Made by a program: the position numbers and the translations under genes
Notes under the pieces: model-generated
The model's input: only the letters and a program-made list of their open reading frames with translations
What the model was told of the DNA's origin: nothing
Databases searched by the model: none
DNA from: Lachnospiraceae bacterium
Lineage (GTDB): Bacteria > Bacillota > Clostridia > Lachnospirales > Lachnospiraceae
Length of the DNA: 64,000 nucleotides
Assembly: GCA_910574185.1 (NCBI GenBank)
Contig: CAJSZQ010000001.1
Coordinates: 233,833 to 297,832 of the forward strand
Direction of reading: 5' to 3'
Shown here: positions 35,913 to 44,174 of the stretch, piece after piece
How positions within the stretch are numbered: position 1 is the stretch's first letter
Layout of the letters: each line of letters begins with the position of its first letter

Positions 35913-36797
35913 ATGGATGAGTATATTTTATTTTTAGATGAGAGTAGTGTAACTAAATATAATCCATATTTATTACTAGTGTACTGACCGCATTATATTC
36001 AATCAAACCTCCTTGCCTATCCGTCCATCTGCCGCGTTGGATTTTCTATCCGTAGCCACCGCTACGCCGTCGAAAATCCGCCTTGCAGATGAGCGAATAT
36101 TCTACGGAGTTTCGCCAGATATAATGCGGTCAGCACACTAGGTGGTATTGTTATATCAAGGAAAGAATATAAAAATACACTAATACCTAATATTCTAAAA
36201 TGCAAAACCATATTAGGAAATCCTTATATTATTTTTCATTACACTGATATAATAAAAAAACAAAATGATTTCTCTTGCATGTGTAGCGATCCAAATATGT
36301 GTCATGATTTTTGGGAAAATTTACGGATCGGATTAAAAAACACAAACTTTAAAATTCTTTCTTCATATATTAATGTAAAAGAATATAATAAAGAGTTCCC
36401 TAAAACAATAAGTCATGATAGTTATGAGTTGCTTTTTTCTACTATAATTAATAATTACATTCACTTTCTATTTAAAAACAATTCTAGAGGAAGTATAATT
36501 TTTGAGGCAAGAGAAGAAACACAAAACAGAAAAATCCAGCAATACTATTTTCATATATTGAAACATGGAACAAATATTTATCAATCAAACGCAATTGATA
36601 ATTATATTACGACTACAAGTTTCCTTGTAAAAGAAGAAAATTGTATTGGTCTTCAAATTGCAGATTTGACGGTATATAATTGTATAAGATATATCAATCG
36701 CGATACAATAAAACATAATATATGGAATATTATCGAACCAAAGATATATGGATATAAAGATGATATTGAAACATATGGAATTGTAAAATTATTCTAA
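35913..36797 (+). pseudogene. DUF3800 gene interrupted by a MITE
   Basis: The start is ATG 35913 (TTGGAGA upstream): MDEYILFLDESSVTKYNPYLL, whose LFLDES is the family's first acidic motif. A 158-bp element at 35980-36137 inserts a stop. Removing the element and one CTAG copy restores YLLLGGIVISRKEY in frame, and the remaining 220 residues carry the family's later motifs (SHDSYELLFSTIINNYIHFL, GLQIADLTVYNCIRYI). DUF3800 proteins have an RNase H-like fold and occur in phages and defence islands. Currently inactive. Confidence 0.75.
35980..36137. mobile_element. 158-bp MITE
   Basis: The ends TGTACTGACCGCATTATA and its inverse at the right (one mismatch, A/G at the fourth base) are 18-bp terminal inverted repeats, flanked by 4-bp CTAG target duplications (35976-35979 and 36138-36141). 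The interior is palindromic too: CATCTGC ... GGATTTTC mirrored by GAAAATCC ... GCAGATG. No coding capacity. Its base composition is more GC-rich than the host gene. Confidence 0.85.
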
Positions 36798-36801
36798 TAA
36801 G

Positions 36802-36830
36802 TTGACACACTATTGTATATTTGATATAAT
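36802..36830 (+). promoter_or_regulatory. consensus promoter for a small RNA
   Basis: TTGACA, exactly 17 bases, TATAAT: the best sigma70-type promoter in the window. It drives the repeat-containing RNA at 36837-36999. Confidence 0.8.
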
Positions 36831-36836
36831 TCTTGC

Positions 36837-36999
36837 ATAGATAAAGAAATGGGTGTCCATTAGCTTAGTCTATATCATATCAAACGGAAATGGGTGTCCA
36901 TTAGCCGACAGGTATGGCAAGAAAGGAGATAAACGATTGCTTTTAGCATGAGTTTAGGAATGACAGGGCAAAAGACTGCGAGTTTTTCGTAGTCTTTTG
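36837..36999 (+). ncRNA. small RNA with two 19-nt repeats and terminator
   Basis: From the promoter to the terminator AAAAGACT/AGTCTTTT (36970-36998). Contains two identical 19-nt repeats, GAAATGGGTGTCCATTAGC, at 36846 and 36887 (41-nt period). Each forms an AATGG/CCATT hairpin and also reads ATG GGT GTC CAT TAG, a four-codon ORF. An AAGGAG signal at about 36924 precedes a possible 14-18-residue peptide (SMSLGMTGQKTASFS). It could be a leader, an antitoxin RNA or a tiny-peptide gene. Confidence 0.55.
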
Positions 37000-37033
37000 T
37001 CGTTTTAATCATGGATACTGTGTTATCACTATT

Positions 37034-37240
37034 CTATTTATTGCTATTTGTAAGATTACTAATTAATGTTGTAGTTGCTGCAACTGCACATTGTTGAGCT
37101 GTATCTTCAATAAATTTTAATGAATGATTTCCTATTGACTGCGCTATATTTTTAGTCTTTTCCCATATAGTTTCTGGACGTATTTTTTCTAGCAACTGAA
37201 CACCATAAAAAGAAATATCAGTTAATTTGGCAATGTATAT
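37034..37240 (-). pseudogene. 3' gene fragment
   Basis: An open minus-strand frame of about 68 codons ends at 37034 and looks coding (FYGVQLLEKIRPETIWEKTK, ending ISNLTNSNK), but no start codon or ribosome binding site precedes it. It is probably the C-terminal remnant of a helical protein gene. Confidence 0.4.
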
Positions 37241-37295
37241 CTATTGAGCCTGTATAATTTAATATATGACCCCCTTTCTGAAAGGAGATGAATAA

Positions 37296-37535
37296 GTGAC
37301 AAAAATAGAGTTTCATAAATATAAAAAAATATCGGACAAAATAATTGATTTGTTAATTGTCGAAAATAAATCTTCATTACATGATATTAAAATAATCTAC
37401 AATATGATTATGGGATTCCCCTATTGTATAGATACAGACGGACATTATATATATAAAGGGGATTACTATAATTCTTTAATGGATCTTCCTCATGAGGCTT
37501 TGAATCAACTGTTATACAGTTACAATCATAATTGA
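37296..37535 (+). CDS. hypothetical protein, 79 aa
   Basis: GTG start at 37296 with GAAAGGAG upstream. A small protein with a helical N-terminus and an aromatic-rich middle (GFPYCIDTDGHYIYKGDYYN). It is followed by another small gene, probably in one transcript. No function assigned. Confidence 0.5.
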   Translation: MTKIEFHKYKKISDKIIDLLIVENKSSLHDIKIIYNMIMGFPYCIDTDGHYIYKGDYYNSLMDLPHEALNQLLYSYNHN

Positions 37536-37563
37536 TAGATGCATCTAAACAGGAGAATTTTTA

Positions 37564-37755
37564 TTGAAGTATAATAAGAAACAAATTAAAAAAGATATCT
37601 ACTGGCGTTACTTGACTGTAAATTCTAAGAGCGAGGACATCCATAGATTAAATCATAATCTTAATTCATTTAATATAAATATTTACAGAAAACAACTTGA
37701 AAAACAAATAAAAGAAGTTATCAATAATCCAAAATTATTTTCTTCAACTCGATAA
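37564..37755 (+). CDS. hypothetical basic protein, 63 aa
   Basis: TTG start at 37564 behind CAGGAG. Very basic and asparagine-rich (KYNKKQIKKDIYWRYLTVNS). The last 35 bases overlap the convergent zincin gene. Function unknown. Confidence 0.4.
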   Translation: MKYNKKQIKKDIYWRYLTVNSKSEDIHRLNHNLNSFNINIYRKQLEKQIKEVINNPKLFSSTR

Positions 37756-38467
37756 AATAATTCGTTGCTACATCATAAGACTGCAATGGTTCTAAGAAAT
37801 GGTATAAATCAATTGTATTAAAAGAGTATTTCAATAGTTCTGGGGGAATATATTTATCTAAAAATATATCATGAATATATAATTTGCATACATAAAATCT
37901 TGCGCAATATATAACAATATCACCCAAAGTTATATTATCATTTTTAATTAATGCTTCTATTTCTTGATTATACCTTGGGATTTGATATTCCAACATTTCT
38001 ATACTAATATTTTCTTCATCATATTCATAGGTGTTGTCAATTATTGAAAGTAGGATGCGCATATAAATTATCTCAGTTATTCGAGCATGATATTCAGACC
38101 AATAATAAAAAGCAGGGAAAAGCATATGTCTTCGCACAATTAACCAATCATTATTACAATATTCTTTCACAAATTTTTGATAGTCAGAAAAATGTGTTAA
38201 TTCATGTAATATTGTTGCAATTGCAGAATCAGGATAGCGCCTTAAAAACTGTTGATAATTAATCAAAATCGTTGACATACTACTAATACTATTAGGTTCT
38301 ATGAATAATCCATTTGTATCTGTTGGTTTAGGATTATTAGATTCGATGAATAAATCTATATCATTAATTAAATTATTTGTACATAAAATATTTACATTTT
38401 CTACAGGTTCCTTGAAAGTATATGTATAAAATTTTGTCGTTATTTCTATAATATTATCTATATTCAT
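37721..38467 (-). CDS. zincin-type metallopeptidase
   Basis: A 248-residue protein. IATILHELTHFSDYQKF contains the HExxH zinc motif, and the third ligand is probably the glutamate in YYWSEYHARITEI about 30 residues later. The rest is helical, with no signal peptide, so it is likely cytoplasmic. Such small proteases occur in defence and toxin loci (for example ImmA-like regulators), but no partner repressor is adjacent. Orientation is opposite to the left part of the island. Confidence 0.7.
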   Translation of the reverse strand: MNIDNIIEITTKFYTYTFKEPVENVNILCTNNLINDIDLFIESNNPKPTDTNGLFIEPNSISSMSTILINYQQFLRRYPDSAIATILHELTHFSDYQKFVKEYCNNDWLIVRRHMLFPAFYYWSEYHARITEIIYMRILLSIIDNTYEYDEENISIEMLEYQIPRYNQEIEALIKNDNITLGDIVIYCARFYVCKLYIHDIFLDKYIPPELLKYSFNTIDLYHFLEPLQSYDVATNYFIELKKIILDY

Positions 38468-38550
38468 CGTTTTTTATAAGAGACATTTTCTGACCTTTCT
38501 ACGTAAAGGAGTTATTTATTGAACCACAGGTTGGGCATTTGGGGATAAAC

Positions 38551-38883
38551 TCAATCTACATGATACTTTCCAATCACTTTTCCTTTAATTTCAAAGGAAT
38601 CGTTTGGTAAAACTTCTCTCGGTTCATATTCATTGTTTTCAGATACTAAAATTTTAGAACCATCTTTCAAACAATATCGCTTGCAGACTGTATCATCTTC
38701 ATGTACAAAAATACCAATGTCATTATTTTTAAGAGCTTTTGTATTTTCAACAAATAAAATATCTCCACCTTCATACAATGGATACATACTATCCCCTGAT
38801 ACAATTACGCAATAATCAGCCTGTGAAGATATGGTGAAGATATTTTTGTACGTAAATTCATGTTTCTTGTAAATAAATAAATT
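38551..38883 (-). pseudogene. truncated LexA-like S24 peptidase
   Basis: The frame reads HEFTYKNIFTISSQADYCVI, then SGDSMYPLYEGGDILFVENT and IGIFVHEDDTVCKRYCLKDG, the complete S24 catalytic half with serine in GDSM and lysine in VCKRY. No DNA-binding domain and no proper start remain: upstream the frame meets a TAA. Thus a repressor lost its N-terminal HTH and cleavage site. A zinc-ribbon tail fragment (PKCPTCGS) follows the stop. Confidence 0.65.
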
Positions 38884-38911
38884 TTATGATATACTTATAT
38901 TCACAAAATAG

Positions 38912-39832
38912 ATGATAGGAAATATAAAGATTTTGAACAAACAAAGAAGCATTAATACTATACTTATCCCACAGGCGATACATAGTACATTTGAAAGTTA
39001 CGAGAAATTATTATCATTATTTAATTGTTATTTCGACAAGAACATAAATAAAATTCTTATAAGCTTTAGAAAAAATACATGGTTTGATTCAAATTTATTA
39101 CCTGTCTTATATGCATATGTAATTTATGGCAATAAGATGTATAGAATTGAAAGCATGTATGATAATCAACTTGATTGTCCACTTCATAAGGTCCTTATAC
39201 GAAATGGTTTTGCAAAATATTGCTTTAATATGGAATACAGACCTAAACCAAACGAAACTGTTGTTCCTTTTAATGTTTTTAATTCTAGTGATACATATGG
39301 TTTTGGCTCTTACATAGATGCTGAAATTATAAGATATTTTCCTAAAATGGATAATTCCGTAAAAAAAGATTTAAGTATTTTTATTCAAGAATTGTTTGGA
39401 AATGCACAAATTCATGGTGGATGTAATAAAGTATTTACATGTGGTCAATACTATTATCAACACCACAAAATGGATTTTACAATAGTTAATTTGGGAACCA
39501 CAATAGGCGAAAATGTAAAATCTTTTCTTATAGATGAAAACAGAACACTTCCTGAAAATAATATATCTTGGGCAGTACAACCCGAAAATTCAACAAAACG
39601 AACAAATTCTGGTGGGATGGGATTATCTCTAATGCAAGAATTTATTTACCATAATAATGGAAAATATCAGATTATTTCAGGTGACGAATTTTGGGAAATA
39701 AATAAAAAGGTGATTTGTGAAAAAAAATTCAAATATAGTTTTCCAGGAACAGTAATTAATATAGAAATAGACCAAGATGACTCTTCATATTATAAATATA
39801 AAGAAGATTTAAGCACAGAAAATATATTTTAG
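38912..39832 (+). CDS. GHKL ATPase (anti-sigma-kinase-like)
   Basis: About 306 residues. The C-terminal half is a histidine-kinase-type ATPase domain: N-box FIQELFGNAQIHGG (Glu160, Asn164, His168) and lid/G-box TNSGGMGLSLMQEF (233-245). The N-terminal 140 residues are a partner domain (LISFRKNTWFDSNLLPVLYA). With the STAS-like gene next to it, it resembles an anti-sigma/anti-anti-sigma pair. The start is unsure: ATG 38912 has no signal, and AGGAAAT precedes later ATA/TTG codons. First gene of a three-gene unit. Confidence 0.75.
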   Translation: MIGNIKILNKQRSINTILIPQAIHSTFESYEKLLSLFNCYFDKNINKILISFRKNTWFDSNLLPVLYAYVIYGNKMYRIESMYDNQLDCPLHKVLIRNGFAKYCFNMEYRPKPNETVVPFNVFNSSDTYGFGSYIDAEIIRYFPKMDNSVKKDLSIFIQELFGNAQIHGGCNKVFTCGQYYYQHHKMDFTIVNLGTTIGENVKSFLIDENRTLPENNISWAVQPENSTKRTNSGGMGLSLMQEFIYHNNGKYQIISGDEFWEINKKVICEKKFKYSFPGTVINIEIDQDDSSYYKYKEDLSTENIF

Positions 39833-39842
39833 GAGGTAAAAT

Positions 39843-40178
39843 ATGGATATACGTGTTCTTGACTACGTAGGTGACAGGGCTACAGATATGAAGCAAGGGG
39901 ATGAAATTTATAAATTAATTATTGGTGGTTTCAGCCAGCAAGAAAAAGTTTATATTGATTTTTCGGATATGACCACTATACTTTCTACGTTTTTAAATAA
40001 TGCAATTGGAACATTATATAAGGATTATACAAGTGAGTTTTTAAATGAGAATCTAAAAATAATAAATCTTGGCAAAGAGGATTTATTTATACTTAAACGA
40101 GTAATTAATAGGGCAAAAGACTTCTATTCAAAACCTCAAATTATACAATCAGTTTTAGATGATAGTTTGACTAAATAG
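39843..40178 (+). CDS. STAS-like (DUF4325-like) protein
   Basis: A 111-residue protein behind TAGGAGGT, ten bases after the ATPase gene. The pattern QQEKVYIDFSDMTTILSTFL has the D-F-x-x-x-x-x-x-S/T layout of anti-anti-sigma-like STAS domains, followed by a helix with FLNNAIGTLYK. It is expected to bind the GHKL protein and control its output. The pairing of these two families is recurrent in bacterial genomes to my knowledge. Confidence 0.65.
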   Translation: MDIRVLDYVGDRATDMKQGDEIYKLIIGGFSQQEKVYIDFSDMTTILSTFLNNAIGTLYKDYTSEFLNENLKIINLGKEDLFILKRVINRAKDFYSKPQIIQSVLDDSLTK

Positions 40179-40363
40179 GAGGCTAATTATGTCTGTAATA
40201 AATATATCCTCACATCAACCACAGGAATCGGATAAATATTTTTTAGATTGTAACATATTAATGTATACTTTTTATCCAAACGGTGGATATGCGACTGATT
40301 TAGTTTATGATTATTCTGTTTTAATCACTAAGATTATAAATGCAAGATCACAAATTATCATTA

Positions 40364-41854
40364 GGGAGTATCCTAAAGATTGTGTAAACCTCCAAACTGA
40401 TGTAAGATAAAATTACTCAGTTTGGAGGTTTATTTTATGGCAAGAAAAAAAGATTCCCCACAAAAAGCAGCCCTTCGGGAAATGATGGGCAACTATCTGA
40501 AAGAAAACGATGTGAAAGTAAAAAATGGCACCGATGTGAATTCCATTATGCGGGACATGATGTCCATCATTCTAGAAGGAGCCTTGGATCAGGAAATGGA
40601 CGAAGAGCTTGGCTACAGTAAATACGATTACCGGAACAAAGACACGGACAACAGTAGAAACGGTCACTCCCAGAAAACCATGCATACCAGCTATGGTGAT
40701 ATGGAAATCGATATTCCACGTGATCGGAAAGGTGAGTTTGAACCTCAAATCGTAAAAAAATACCAGAATACAGTCACACAGGATATGGAAGAAAAAATCA
40801 TTTCCATGTATGCCAAGGGAATGACAACAAACGATATCGAAAGCCATATGAGGGAGCTGTATGATATCGGAATCTCTGACAGCACAATCAGCAGGATTAC
40901 GGACAAGATCCTCCCCATCGTAAAAGAATGGCAGGAAAGACCGCTGGAGAGTGTTTACGCGGTTGTTTTCATGGATGCCATCCATTATCATGTACGCAAC
41001 GAAGGGCGGATTGTAAAACGTGCAGTTTATATTGCAATTGGGATTGATATGGAAGGCCACAAAGACGTGCTTGGTATGTATGTTGGTCAGAATGAGAGTG
41101 CGAAATTCTGGCTCTCTGTCTTGAATGGGTTGAAAAACCGTGGGGTGGAGGATATTCTGATCGCCTGCGTGGATGGACTGACTGGATTTCCGCAGGCAAT
41201 TGAGGCAGTTTTTCCACAGACAGAGATCCAGCAGTGTATCATCCATCAGATACGAAATACAACAAAATTTGTTTCCTATAAGGAGCTCAAACCCCTGATG
41301 GCTGATTTAAAGCGTGTATATGCGGCGCCAACGGAAGAGACCGCACTGGCGGAACTAGACAGTTTTGATGAGAAATGGAGCGGGAAATACCCAAAAATAG
41401 CAAAATCATGGAAAGATAACTGGGCAAATCTTTCGACTTATTTTAAGTACCCAGAGGCTGTCAGACGTCTGATTTACACAACCAATACAATCGAAGGATT
41501 TAACCGCCAACTGCGAAAAGTAACGAAATCGAAAACGGTATTTCCATCGGATGACAGTCTGCTGAAAATGCTGTATCTGGCCATGATGGACATCACGAAG
41601 AAATGGACCGGTCATCGGCAGGACTGGGGCCAGATCCATTCGCAGTTAGAGATTTTTTTTGAAGAACGGTTGTCAGGGTTATAAGCAGGAATCCAGTCAA
41701 GGAGGGCGGGATTTTCCAATCTTCCTTGACATGTTCAAAAACTGCATTATAATACAAACAAGGACAGAACCCTTAAGATAAGACTCTGTCCACAGTAACT
41801 AATGATATATCTTATATCAGTTTTTTCAGTTTACACAAAACTTGAAACTCTCTC
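40364..41854 (+). mobile_element. IS256-family insertion sequence
   Basis: A 1,491-bp element flanked by TATCATTA 8-bp target duplications (40356-40363 and 41855-41862), the size usual for IS256. The ends GGGAGTATCC... and the inverse of ...GAAACTCTC form imperfect inverted repeats, best over TTGTGTAAAC. It carries one transposase. Its GC content is clearly higher than the surrounding DNA, indicating recent arrival from another genome. Confidence 0.85.
40437..41684 (+). CDS. IS256-family transposase
   Basis: A 415-residue mutator-type transposase from ATG 40437 (TTTGGAGG upstream). Diagnostic motifs: GYSKYDYRNKDTDNSRNGHS, the DDE aspartates in YAVVFMDAIHYHV and LIACVDGLTGFPQAIEAVFP, the strongly conserved QQCIIHQIRNTTKFV, and TTNTIEGFNRQLRK with the catalytic glutamate. 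Full length, so the element may be active. Confidence 0.95.
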   Translation: MARKKDSPQKAALREMMGNYLKENDVKVKNGTDVNSIMRDMMSIILEGALDQEMDEELGYSKYDYRNKDTDNSRNGHSQKTMHTSYGDMEIDIPRDRKGEFEPQIVKKYQNTVTQDMEEKIISMYAKGMTTNDIESHMRELYDIGISDSTISRITDKILPIVKEWQERPLESVYAVVFMDAIHYHVRNEGRIVKRAVYIAIGIDMEGHKDVLGMYVGQNESAKFWLSVLNGLKNRGVEDILIACVDGLTGFPQAIEAVFPQTEIQQCIIHQIRNTTKFVSYKELKPLMADLKRVYAAPTEETALAELDSFDEKWSGKYPKIAKSWKDNWANLSTYFKYPEAVRRLIYTTNTIEGFNRQLRKVTKSKTVFPSDDSLLKMLYLAMMDITKKWTGHRQDWGQIHSQLEIFFEERLSGL

Positions 41855-42244
41855 TATCATTACTGATGTTTTATTATCTGAATTTATTAATACATATATT
41901 CAAACTGAATTTCATCGTTTGGCAACATTAAATAGGTGGCCTCACAATAAAAATTATTTTAAATACACCTTTAAACTATCAACTGAATATAGTGATATAT
42001 TACAAGAAATAAGATGTATTATTTCTCGTCAGATTATGCCAGTCTTTACTTTTATAGACAGTAAATTTTCTACAATAAACTTTGAAAACATATTCGATAA
42101 TCCTAACACATTTGATTTTAATGACAGGTATTATGGATATTGTATGTCTCCTCTTAATGCATACATTGTTACAAATGATAGTGATTTTTCTGACGTAACT
42201 CAATGTAATATCATAACAAAAAATCAGAAATTATTAGCTTGCTA

Positions 42245-42271
42245 AAAAAGACACCTATAAGGCGTCTTTTT
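42245..42271. terminator. bidirectional terminator
   Basis: AAAAAGACACC pairs with GGCGTCTTTTT (one mismatch) around TATAA. It separates the plus-strand PIN unit from the minus-strand zinc-ribbon/DUF262 genes. Confidence 0.7.
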
Positions 42272-42282
42272 ATTCTATTCCT

Positions 42283-42432
42283 CTACCACGTACTCTTACA
42301 ATTTTTACACTGGTATGTTTTACCAATTTTGTTACTTAAAATTCCCAAGCCACCAATTGATATTGCCTTTTTTGTAAAAGAAAGTTTTTCTATATTTGTT
42401 GAATTGCAATTTGGGCATTTAGGAAGGTTCAT
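42283..42432 (-). CDS. small zinc-ribbon protein, 49 aa
   Basis: ATG 42432 overlaps the 3' end of the DUF262 gene. Sequence MNLPKCPNCNSTNIEKLS, then AISIGGLGILSNKIGKTYQC and CKSTW: a single zinc ribbon (two CxxC pairs). It is nearly the same as the C-terminal domain of the 164-residue protein at 47124, so it is either a free domain or a truncated family member. Confidence 0.55.
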   Translation of the reverse strand: MNLPKCPNCNSTNIEKLSFTKKAISIGGLGILSNKIGKTYQCKNCKSTW

Positions 42433-43885
42433 GTTTCCCTAATACTAATCCAACAACATCAAGTCTCCTATTTGAAGAAATATCTACTGGATTATATTTT
42501 TTATTTAAAGAGATAAGCGATGCATGTTTTTTGTTTTTATAAAATTTTTTACATAGCAATTCGCTATCATAAATAAAAACACCGATTTGACCACTATTAA
42601 CTTTTTCTTGCTTTTTTACTAATAAAATATCTCCATCATCAATTTCTGGTTCCATACTATCCCCAGAGATTTTCAATGCAAAATCGGCTCTTCTTTCTGC
42701 CGTATAAATTTCTTTATATGGAACATTTTCATCATCAATAAAGTTTCCCATACCGGCGGACGCAGGAATTTCGTATAATTTTATTATTTTTAGATTAATA
42801 TCATATACTTTTTCAAATAAATAATCGTCAGCCATTTGTATTCTATTTCTGACCGATTTTACATCATTTGCACTTTTACTACAATAACTATAATACTCCT
42901 TATTTTTGTATAACTCTTTGTATTTTATTAAAATATCATTTGGTATATGATTTAAATTTCTTGCAAATGCTATCATAATCGAATCGAGTACAGCAGAATT
43001 TAAACCGTTTTTTACATGAAATGGTCTTTCTCCTAAATTTAAAATAATAGCGTCAACAGTTTTTTCAAATAAAACTCTTTTTTTCTCCATTTGAACTTCA
43101 TTCATATTACGTATATATGGTCTTGACATATATTCTGATAAAAAGTCTTTCATACCTTTTTTATAATTATCAAGATTGTCATATAACGCAAAAAAACGAA
43201 GAATTAATTCTACATCCTTTTGCCTATACGCATCCGAATCATTTGTTAGAAATTTTCTCCAATTTGGGTATTTATTTAAATCGGTCAATAAATCATTAAA
43301 TGAACCAGCATATATACAATTTCTTATTTCTTGTGGTGTTAAAATTGTACCATTCTTATTTAATCGTTCAAATATGTAAAATATAGCTCTGGGATCTTCT
43401 GGGTTTTTTAATGTTATATATGTAATATTTAAATCCGTATCTAAAAGTTGTTTCTTATCTTTTGGAGAAAAATCAGAAAAGGACTTATTCTCCCATGGAC
43501 TATCTTTAGGTAATCCTTGTAATTTAAAATTTATAAATTTTTGTTCTTTTTCAGAGATTTCATCTGATTTTATCGCACCAATGAAATAGAGAATACTTTT
43601 TATTCTCTGTTGCCCATCAATAATAAGGTTATTTGTTTCATCTACAATAAACATTAATGTCGGAATTGGCAATTTAAGCATTAACGATTCTATAAACAAA
43701 CTTGCTTGTTTAATTGTCCAGACAAATTTGCGCTGATATTTAGGAATTTGTAAAGTTTTATCTTCCCAATCAAGCCTTAACGATTTTATATTTGGAGTCT
43801 TCCCTTCTGTAAAAATGTCAAATTTATAAGAAGCAATTTCTTCATCATCTTCATTTATAATTTCAATCATATCCTCTTTTATCAT
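42419..43885 (-). CDS. DUF262 protein fused to LexA-like S24 autoprotease
   Basis: A 488-residue protein with AAAGGAAA before the ATG. Residues 40-300 are a DUF262/GmrS-like domain: IPKYQRKFVW (47-56), NLIIDGQQR (86-94), IFERLNKNGTILTPQEIRN. DUF262 proteins are NTP-dependent nucleases or sensors in anti-phage systems. Residues 369-488 are an S24 domain: EIPASAGMGNF with the Ala-Gly cleavage site (377-378), ADFALKISGDSMEPEIDDGD with catalytic Ser410, and LLCKKF with Lys446/447. Self-cleavage triggered by RecA-type DNA damage signalling would separate the parts. No HTH domain. The fusion is new to me. Confidence 0.8.
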   Translation of the reverse strand: MIKEDMIEIINEDDEEIASYKFDIFTEGKTPNIKSLRLDWEDKTLQIPKYQRKFVWTIKQASLFIESLMLKLPIPTLMFIVDETNNLIIDGQQRIKSILYFIGAIKSDEISEKEQKFINFKLQGLPKDSPWENKSFSDFSPKDKKQLLDTDLNITYITLKNPEDPRAIFYIFERLNKNGTILTPQEIRNCIYAGSFNDLLTDLNKYPNWRKFLTNDSDAYRQKDVELILRFFALYDNLDNYKKGMKDFLSEYMSRPYIRNMNEVQMEKKRVLFEKTVDAIILNLGERPFHVKNGLNSAVLDSIMIAFARNLNHIPNDILIKYKELYKNKEYYSYCSKSANDVKSVRNRIQMADDYLFEKVYDINLKIIKLYEIPASAGMGNFIDDENVPYKEIYTAERRADFALKISGDSMEPEIDDGDILLVKKQEKVNSGQIGVFIYDSELLCKKFYKNKKHASLISLNKKYNPVDISSNRRLDVVGLVLGKHEPS

Positions 43886-43915
43886 TTGTTAGATTTCCTT
43901 TGCAAACTATTCTAC

Positions 43916-44089
43916 TTACCACTCATACCCACAACTATTACAATGAAACATCTTATGCCTTTTAGTTCCAAATATCCCAAACAATGCAGTATTTGTTACT
44001 TTGGAAGTTGTTGATATCTTCTTTATATTTGGGCTGTTGCAGGTTGGGCATTTGGGGTTTGATGCTTGTTTGACTTGAGAATATTTTTA
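43916..44089 (-). pseudogene. zinc-ribbon gene fragment
   Basis: An open frame without a start codon reads NPKCPTCNSPNIKKISTTSK and ends HCNSCGYEW, the C-terminal ribbon of the same family as 42283 and 47124. A TAA lies just upstream in frame. Decayed copy. Confidence 0.6.
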
Positions 44090-44095
44090 CATTAT

Positions 44096-44174
44096 TCATA
44101 GCAGCTTAAAACATTTACTGCATCTACCATAACCACTTGCTTCTGCCGAAGATTGAATAACACTAGAAGCAATT
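44096..44174 (-). pseudogene. second zinc-ribbon fragment
   Basis: About 25 codons (SSAEASGYGRCSKCFKLL) ending directly after the YHYH gene. A remnant of another zinc-ribbon protein end, with only one CxxC pair. Confidence 0.4.

Larger units (their letters stand above)
40189..42245 (+). pseudogene. PIN-domain nuclease gene interrupted by IS256 element
   Basis: The 5' part (40189-40363) reads SDKYFLDCNILMYTFYPNGG, with the first PIN aspartate; the 3' part (41855 onward) reads SEFINTYIQTEFHRL, FDFNDRYYGYCM and AYIVTNDSDF, with the remaining acidic residues. Removing the IS element and one 8-bp duplication gives NARSQIIITDVLLSEF in frame, so the gene was intact until recently. AGGAGG precedes the ATG. 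It was the third gene of the ATPase/STAS/PIN unit; a toxin-like RNase activity is inferred. Confidence 0.8.

Noticed and set aside
36846..36905. CRISPR-like repeat pair
   Set aside because: Only two copies, with a following terminator and promoter; no array and no cas genes.
40572..41246. Long minus-strand ORF inside the IS256 element
   Set aside because: It is the mirror of the transposase gene, with no ribosome binding site; its length results from the higher GC content.
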